Source of the DNA: a bacterium
GTDB taxonomy: Bacteria; Elusimicrobiota; Elusimicrobia; UBA1565; UBA9628
Assembly (NCBI GenBank): GCA_021822495.1
Contig: JAKAQO010000001.1
Coordinates: 715,413 to 779,412 of the forward strand
Reading direction: 5' to 3'
Length of the DNA stretch: 64,000 nucleotides
The notes under the pieces are model-generated. The model worked only from the letters and a program-made list of their open reading frames with translations, was not told where the DNA came from and did not search any database. The translations under genes were made by a program, and so were the position numbers. Shown here piece by piece: positions 61,401 to 64,000 of this stretch (positions within the stretch are counted from its first letter, which is position 1; every line of letters starts with the position of its first letter).

Positions 61401-64000
61401 ACGGTTATCAATACGCGGTCAACCCTCAGGCGACGGATAACGCGACGAACGTCGAGACCGCTTATTCCACGCATGATTTTATCGTGGACTTATCCACCCC
61501 GGTTTCCGCGCCTGTTTGGCCGCCCAATAACGGTTTTGCTAACAATGTCAGCTCAATTACCGGAACGGCGGATGATTTCTTCTGCGACTTAAATCCCACC
61601 CTTTGTCCGTCATCGGGCCGAGATTTTCAATCCGGAATTTCAACGATTGAAGTCGCCCTTCAAGATTTGACCCAAGGGACCACTTGGTGGAACGGAACTT
61701 CTTTCGTCAGTTCCGCGGTTCCTATTTGGTCCAGCGCCGCTTTTACCGGAGCCTCTTCGGGAACCTGGGTTTATAATTTGCCGGCTAATGCCCTGACGAA
61801 TGAACATCAATTCGCGGCTTCCGCCTATGCGACTGATAACGCCGGAAACATTGAGAGAGTCAATCTTACAACGAACACTTTTATTTATGACACGACGCTT
61901 CCCGTCTCCATTACGACAGCGCCAGTGGGTTCTATTACCCAAATTTCCGAAATTTCCGGAACAGCTTATGCCGTAAGCCCCGATCAACTAAAAGTCGTGG
62001 GGGTTTCCATTGAAGAAGTCAGCGGTTGTAACGGCGGCGGAACCCCGCCTCACGCGAATGAATATTGGAACGGAACGGGTTGGCAGACCGGGCAGGTTTA
62101 TGTCGATACTGGAGCGATCGGCTCTTTTATCTCTCTTCAAAGCACTTATTCCTGGGCGATGAATACTTCCGGAGTCAGTTTTGATAACAACGCCAATTAT
62201 CAAGTCACCTCTCAAGCTCTGGACAAGGCTGGAAATTTGGAAACCGCTCACGCGACTTACGACACCACTTTCTGTTTAGGAGTTCCGCCGTCTAATCCGA
62301 CGATTACCCAGCCATCTGTGGGCGGACAATATCAGACTTTGGCTTCAGCGGTCAATACTTTCTCAGGCTCAGGCTCCAATCTTGATTCTTCTAATCCCAA
62401 CGGCATTGAAATTCAACTTCAGCGCCTGACGGCTCCCACCAGCTACTGGTATGATCCCTCGGGGCTTTGGTCGAATGATTCTTCTACTTATACACCGACT
62501 GCCCCGATTAACGCGACGACCTGGAATTATGGGCTTGTGACGGCGGGCGCCCCCTATCAAATTCAAAACGCTTCTTATAGTTTGACGGTCACTGGTTATA
62601 ACAGTGCGGATTTGCCCGGAACTCCGGCTCAGGTGACCTTTGTCATTGATAATGTGGCTCCGCAAAGTTTCATTGCGTCCCCAGTGTCTAATTATTGCCC
62701 GGTCGCCGGAACCAACGCCTGTTTTAATACCATGCCGTCCATTGTCGGAACTTCTATTGATCCCGGAAATGTCGCGCCGCCATCGGTCACTCAAAGTTTG
62801 GTTAATGTGCGCGTCAAAAATCTCTACGATAACTATTACTGGAACAGCGTTTCTTTCATTAATTCGGTTCAAGAATTTAATCCTGGGAATTTCAACTTCT
62901 CGGGAAACCCGCCGACTTATTCTTGGAGCACCTCGACCGTGGCGGGACTCGGCCTTCAAGACGGAATTACCTATGAAATTTTGGCGCACGCGGCGGACTT
63001 AGCTGGAAACGACACCCTGACTGAATCCAATATGGCCAATTTCACTTTCCTTTATGATACGAGTCCCCCAACGGCGTATTTGTCCGCCCCTGTGGCCAAT
63101 CAGGTTTATTTAGGAGTCACTCCTATTACGGGAACGGCCTTTGACCCGGCGGGAACCTACGGCAATCATTTGAAATCAGATCTGGCTAAAGTTGAAATTT
63201 CAATTTCTTATCCGCATGGAGACGTGTGTTGGTCTGACGGCAATAATCAATTTAATGTCGCGTGTCCAAGCTTTACGGTCGTCAGTGGGACGGCTTCTTG
63301 GACTTATAATAACCCGAATTTAAACGGCGCTTTGACCAATAACGAGCAGTATGTGGTGACCGTTCAAGCGACCGATAATGCGGGAAATGTTCAGAGCGTT
63401 TATTCCGTTCCGCTTTCAAGCCTGACCTTTGCTTTTGATAATGTTTCGCCCAACGTGGGGATTGCCCTTCCGCAAAATAACAAGGCCTATTCCTGCTCGG
63501 CGACCAGCGCCAACTGTCTGACCGGGGCCGCCGCCATTAATGGAACGGCCTCAAGTCCGGATCAGGCTCTTTATCCCGGTCAAAACGCGCTTCAGGATTC
63601 CCAGGTGGTCATTTGGTTCTTGGCCGATCCGACGAACATGGCTTTGTCCGGCGGGACCAGTTATTATTACACGGGGGTCGTGGGTTCCAACGGAACCAAA
63701 TTCTCATCGAACACGACTGAAGGATCGTCTTGGCAGAATGCGACTTCCACCGCGACCTGGGATTTCTTATTTAGCGGAACTGACTGGGTGAATGAAGAAC
63801 AGTATTTTGTTAAGGCGCGCGCGACCGATAATGCCCTCAACGCTGCGGGGGTTGTCACTGGAAACACGACTTCGGTCTTTACCAGCGGTCAAAATTTGAT
63901 GAGTTTCATCATTCAGAATAACGCTCCAACCTCGCAACTCATTACGCCGCCCCCGTCAAGCTACATTCAGGATTTCACTTCCATTGCCGGGACCGCCAAT
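52484..64000 (+). CDS. Giant secreted Ig-like repeat protein (3' end outside window)
   Basis: One frame is open for 3839 codons to the last base. It begins with a signal peptide (LGLFLIFGAVLALGVFAPKPARGQ in its core) after a GGGAGG site. Residues about 32-455 repeat Trp/Tyr-rich strand motifs as in a beta-propeller. Three IPT/TIG-like domains follow (about 462-785; GSGFEDWTSP, VTNPDGQTY). From about 785 on there are about 22 Ig-like modules of 118-170 residues with ISGTAxD at the start, YWNGSxW in the middle, AxDNAGNV near the end and linkers such as FIYDTxxPxS. It is rich in Asn, Ser, Thr and Gly and poor in Lys. Likely a giant surface adhesin or sheath; function unproven. Confidence 0.88.
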   Translation, partial: MRKRTSRLGLFLIFGAVLALGVFAPKPARGQVLISNFTSGDVSWAASRHVFYDDGVGQVYVFYSQPYGIAYRSYNFISWSSESVVISTGNALALDPAGATDSNTMYSSIYYDQASSSVYVIASDPNVMLQNAGSTPYNNVFLIKGTINSNGSISWGSLVPKSITGKVANSNNTCGECAPGMSVGITYIKSAGSPVSWVCDAQAENGCGAGNPSYKTSLLGMYGMSASLTGGSAFSADAIFGNAGNSNISPGSKNYGQVIPVNDTSSGYTYDFVAAQHDPAYDTEARRVFSMEYSGSKVATEINSNSASTPVNPLATHSMAPQPDAQSSIVAMGYIDTTSGELGYQERTAANTWSAETVVDACGGFVCGNPSTIYVAGAPTIDMAYIVYLSTYGSVNYSSGSIDSGVTYPFTVTHNWQPSSSGYTVPQAPAYVNYGDPIPVVMDNASGGLDFEFIPTDNAAPPAITSISSSPTTAPFTTNAYDLVINGTGFLQYSLVRTAEVAILQGGSAQTSITVTSTTFVSATQIRASIVINSNSGSPYDILITNPDGRTALDSGALALPLPVVSSVAEDFTNHHLTSPKYDLVVSGSGFEDWTSPGSASVTLLKGGLPQTEITVTSTTYTSQTGLRASVVLHPPISGGPYDVKVTNPDGQTYTLTAAYSIPAPTLTSIELPGETLPSGGIEPAIPDCAGNSCPPTPSGRPTRQLVISGSNFEDWTSPTASVTIAGVYVDSVTYASSSQFTANINVTTAAASGLQNVTVINADGQASIVLASTFTVTVPTSTVNYPTAISGVIVNNGVAYSSGVPNISGTAAFVPASGQTSLITTQIDVEQLTGTDAGYFWNGANFESPTAFTAPASENEWQPADSNETSPWSYTGWTNSNSGQADGTSYLVAARARTADQGWGYPISTFTLTIDKSPPVSSILTPVGGTVVNSQPDIQIQSVDSGVGVEQMFLLAQDTNSFSWTGSSWSAVSGTIWLSTATGSPVMVFSNPYPQNSGILTFNSGTSIQVPAWNNGAEYNIQVAGQDALGHYQAASAISFFYDVSNPTVTLVSPVISTISASPTWVNSLTQFSGSLSDLDIIGGNTIFAVNNTVAIQIKDLTNGQFFNGSQSLIEGSSQTFISTSAVVSNEDGADPFMYFYYTTTNGSWADAISGIPFQNGHDYRIALYACNASQPITAPATPGCDGGDGTTASDSDGSATSAPPPFIGYFNFNNQPPTSAVTFPTTLANPNAFGDNASQTASSLSMLWGTASAVTDVAGIFAEEYTLQDTITGDYWCNPLSTAPNSSCYGAGSAGFISLTVGENAPWIIAQTTTTPAWASWEINNIPFINGHSFQLVTKAVDNAGNVQVTYSTTDFIYDSSAPTTAASYPSNNDAYSVQIGSVSGTALDEPQPFNSGIFANFLGIQRQSDGSWWTTGGWAANRADIGQPSVNLNTSASPNTWLYPLPAGFWTSIAAADRFKIYSWSEDNVQNETLSSTPSVENVESSTTLKMVFDFDTEAPTSTIVSPVDQSYYSNIAPTSLASLAGTAWDNPAYPGPPALSSADAAGMSSVSYEVEDLYNSECWNGSSWTGCPYFNSSNITLYPSSASWSVSAGALANVVGNLTSGHSYRVSSQGTDAALNASGLPAGNVESPENITSPTSPEPPDVRFFQWDSSPPSSVITSPSNGSTLNTVSSISGTAQDEPVGTALVNSNLAAVFVAICQDNGSGSCASGSSYFASTSTALMQSTTFWFLASTTSVSGVLNQDAVYDWTLPVSQSIFSNNVTYDIIVQSSDTVNNREVSGAVAAAGTDHIEFTFATPPPTSAMTVPGSGIPNYAENGSLGSSQLLTQFSGTAANATTAQLLINEIRNNYYWTGSSWTVNNPGGCGNWVGVTSLTGSGSSQNWSYNWPASTDWIGNSSYTVTVCAIQGATLQSGTLSSEEFIIESTAPTVAVDSPPGTSTNTLTALSGTATEIPPSSLNQVWFVVSRNSDGKYWDIATDTFDLTSETSNSEIMALTSDGLNFSSATDLGNAMWEDGFSYTIQMHATDLAGNIATVNSKSFLYDISKPTAAVQEPLSGVYANLLNTLNGTAVDPNPNPGNINSQPSGIGSVQFSLEYLNSGYCYDGTSNFNAICPAWQSANFYQSSVGQATWSFVSSGLNSAALDGNYLILVQAQDAAGNLQNGFQTGISSLTFRVDKTAPNIGITQPSAFYYQPSGVGINTGGVGIQGTAVDPITNTVASGLLTSGIDIQLWYLQGGTSYYWQGSPGQGAAGWVALPSTFTANGATWNSPSAPDAGDYSAVGPQEFFAWAWAHDASTLANGQVSPSTGNVSAVTAKDSFIVDGVPPVSSMTVPTNNTFVNSLTQISGTAEAQLAGISNVQVRITTNPATGPDWNGSAWTFAGVPIYNAASFTAQTGPTTSTLTWTYSSLTNAFQTGTVYDIFSQATDNAGNVQTTPTEFIITYDTVPPDLAISFPNQPPAVPPYSNNFESTRISTCVYGTVSSPGTNPPGISQVWIAISSGSNDNVWWDDSTQAFDLNNSAIEWSTQVYFGGNSWSYCPTGFQQSKNTFSTGITYTVFTYAKDNAGNTINFVSNPTSSNAGQTQAFLYDSSTPTATVSFPANNTSTNTWTTISGQATDPLPSPSGISQVWLAVQCLSGPACATGAAWWDWNTGAFNGSLSNPSPTAPPFNAAWTLVYSTTTQNLGSVVWSTPTPTGMAVSSSVYQATALAIDQATNVEQNAAISGAGNQFRFDNQAPLIASTEPVTASYLNLANLGLLAGTANDATTGNSGLQSVQILLKAQSLQAYWNGSRTGVFSNDWDTSGTKYNDWQPATGLLQWTTTYPPMSDVDSMQFSLWVRANDNAGNVGTMPSSSVGLPSTTQLDNNQNADGSLVLEFIYDNTPPISRATYPPTYYNAIPATVSGTATDPGLYQPSGVNDVEILLERSDGSYWNMVSQSWQGTSPGFTNVSRVGLNNWTFSNFSGAFADGYQYAVNPQATDNATNVETAYSTHDFIVDLSTPVSAPVWPPNNGFANNVSSITGTADDFFCDLNPTLCPSSGRDFQSGISTIEVALQDLTQGTTWWNGTSFVSSAVPIWSSAAFTGASSGTWVYNLPANALTNEHQFAASAYATDNAGNIERVNLTTNTFIYDTTLPVSITTAPVGSITQISEISGTAYAVSPDQLKVVGVSIEEVSGCNGGGTPPHANEYWNGTGWQTGQVYVDTGAIGSFISLQSTYSWAMNTSGVSFDNNANYQVTSQALDKAGNLETAHATYDTTFCLGVPPSNPTITQPSVGGQYQTLASAVNTFSGSGSNLDSSNPNGIEIQLQRLTAPTSYWYDPSGLWSNDSSTYTPTAPINATTWNYGLVTAGAPYQIQNASYSLTVTGYNSADLPGTPAQVTFVIDNVAPQSFIASPVSNYCPVAGTNACFNTMPSIVGTSIDPGNVAPPSVTQSLVNVRVKNLYDNYYWNSVSFINSVQEFNPGNFNFSGNPPTYSWSTSTVAGLGLQDGITYEILAHAADLAGNDTLTESNMANFTFLYDTSPPTAYLSAPVANQVYLGVTPITGTAFDPAGTYGNHLKSDLAKVEISISYPHGDVCWSDGNNQFNVACPSFTVVSGTASWTYNNPNLNGALTNNEQYVVTVQATDNAGNVQSVYSVPLSSLTFAFDNVSPNVGIALPQNNKAYSCSATSANCLTGAAAINGTASSPDQALYPGQNALQDSQVVIWFLADPTNMALSGGTSYYYTGVVGSNGTKFSSNTTEGSSWQNATSTATWDFLFSGTDWVNEEQYFVKARATDNALNAAGVVTGNTTSVFTSGQNLMSFIIQNNAPTSQLITPPPSSYIQDFTSIAGTAN

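Noticed and set aside
53162-63867. Many short open frames on both strands inside the giant gene
   Set aside because: They are shadows of the uninterrupted 3839-codon frame, are rich in Arg, and contain no recognisable domain or start signal.

Overview
The window looks like a chromosomal segment of an uncultured, LPS-bearing, diderm bacterium. Kdo, heptose and lipid A genes, an Lpt transport set and a TonB/ExbB/ExbD receptor system are all present. Gene content and order, together with the very long Ig-like repeat protein, fit Elusimicrobiota or Omnitrophota better than Proteobacteria, but this is an inference and no rRNA is present to settle it. Genes are packed in long operons with ATGA/GTGA stop-start overlaps, which I used to choose many starts.

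Layout. 1-3650 (+): infB (5' end cut by the window), rbfA, truB and a kinase-only ribF. 3553-9033 (-): Nudix protein, tRNA-Leu with a duplicated 3' end, secG, an AddA-like helicase-nuclease, a DUF486 membrane protein and a Band-7 lipoprotein. 9125-20012 (+): a purine operon, guaB-guaA-purC-purS(tandem)-purL-purQ-two unknowns-purF-purD, then two small genes. 20058-28430 (-): tRNA-Asn, prepilin peptidase, lptB-lptA-lptC, a zinc-ribbon protein, kdsA-pyrG-kdsB-hldE1 and a LURP-like secreted protein. 28618-33048 (-): tonB-exbD-exbB-receptor and a small His/Cys secreted protein. 33330-43583: tRNA-Cys, then on the minus strand a PilZ-like protein, a receiver-like/beta-propeller membrane protein, an outer-membrane/LysM protein, a DUF3108 protein, lpxK and a block of glycosyltransferases and heptosyltransferases. 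43614-48513: tilS, rnpB (minus), cysS, rlmB, a CDF metal exporter and thiN. 48517-49953 (+): a sigma70-type promoter, a GEMM (cyclic-dinucleotide) riboswitch, a secreted protein and a HEAT-repeat protein that ends abruptly.

49951-52457 is the most unusual part. It holds four related units, all transcribed leftward. Each has a conserved ECF-like promoter (GGAAC-N17-CGTAT) and a tRNA-like gene. In the three complete units these are followed by a hairpin whose loop is antisense to that tRNA's anticodon arm, and then by a separate sigma70-type promoter driving a short RNA that is again antisense to the same anticodon arm and ends in a GC-rich terminator. The next element on the strand is a protein toxin-antitoxin module with an apparently leaderless promoter (two hicBA pairs, one with a nonsense codon in hicA, and a relE remnant). 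The anticodon arms differ between units and the antisense copies change with them, as expected if pairing is selected. All complete tRNA-like genes have C instead of U at position 33. I know of no described system of this form.

52484-64000 (+) is a single open frame of 3839 codons with no stop before the window ends. It has a signal peptide, a propeller-like region, about three IPT/TIG-like domains and about 22 Ig-like modules, and is probably a giant surface protein. The riboswitch upstream suggests that second-messenger control of the cell surface acts in this neighbourhood; the tRNA/toxin-antitoxin array appears to have been inserted between the riboswitch genes and the giant gene.
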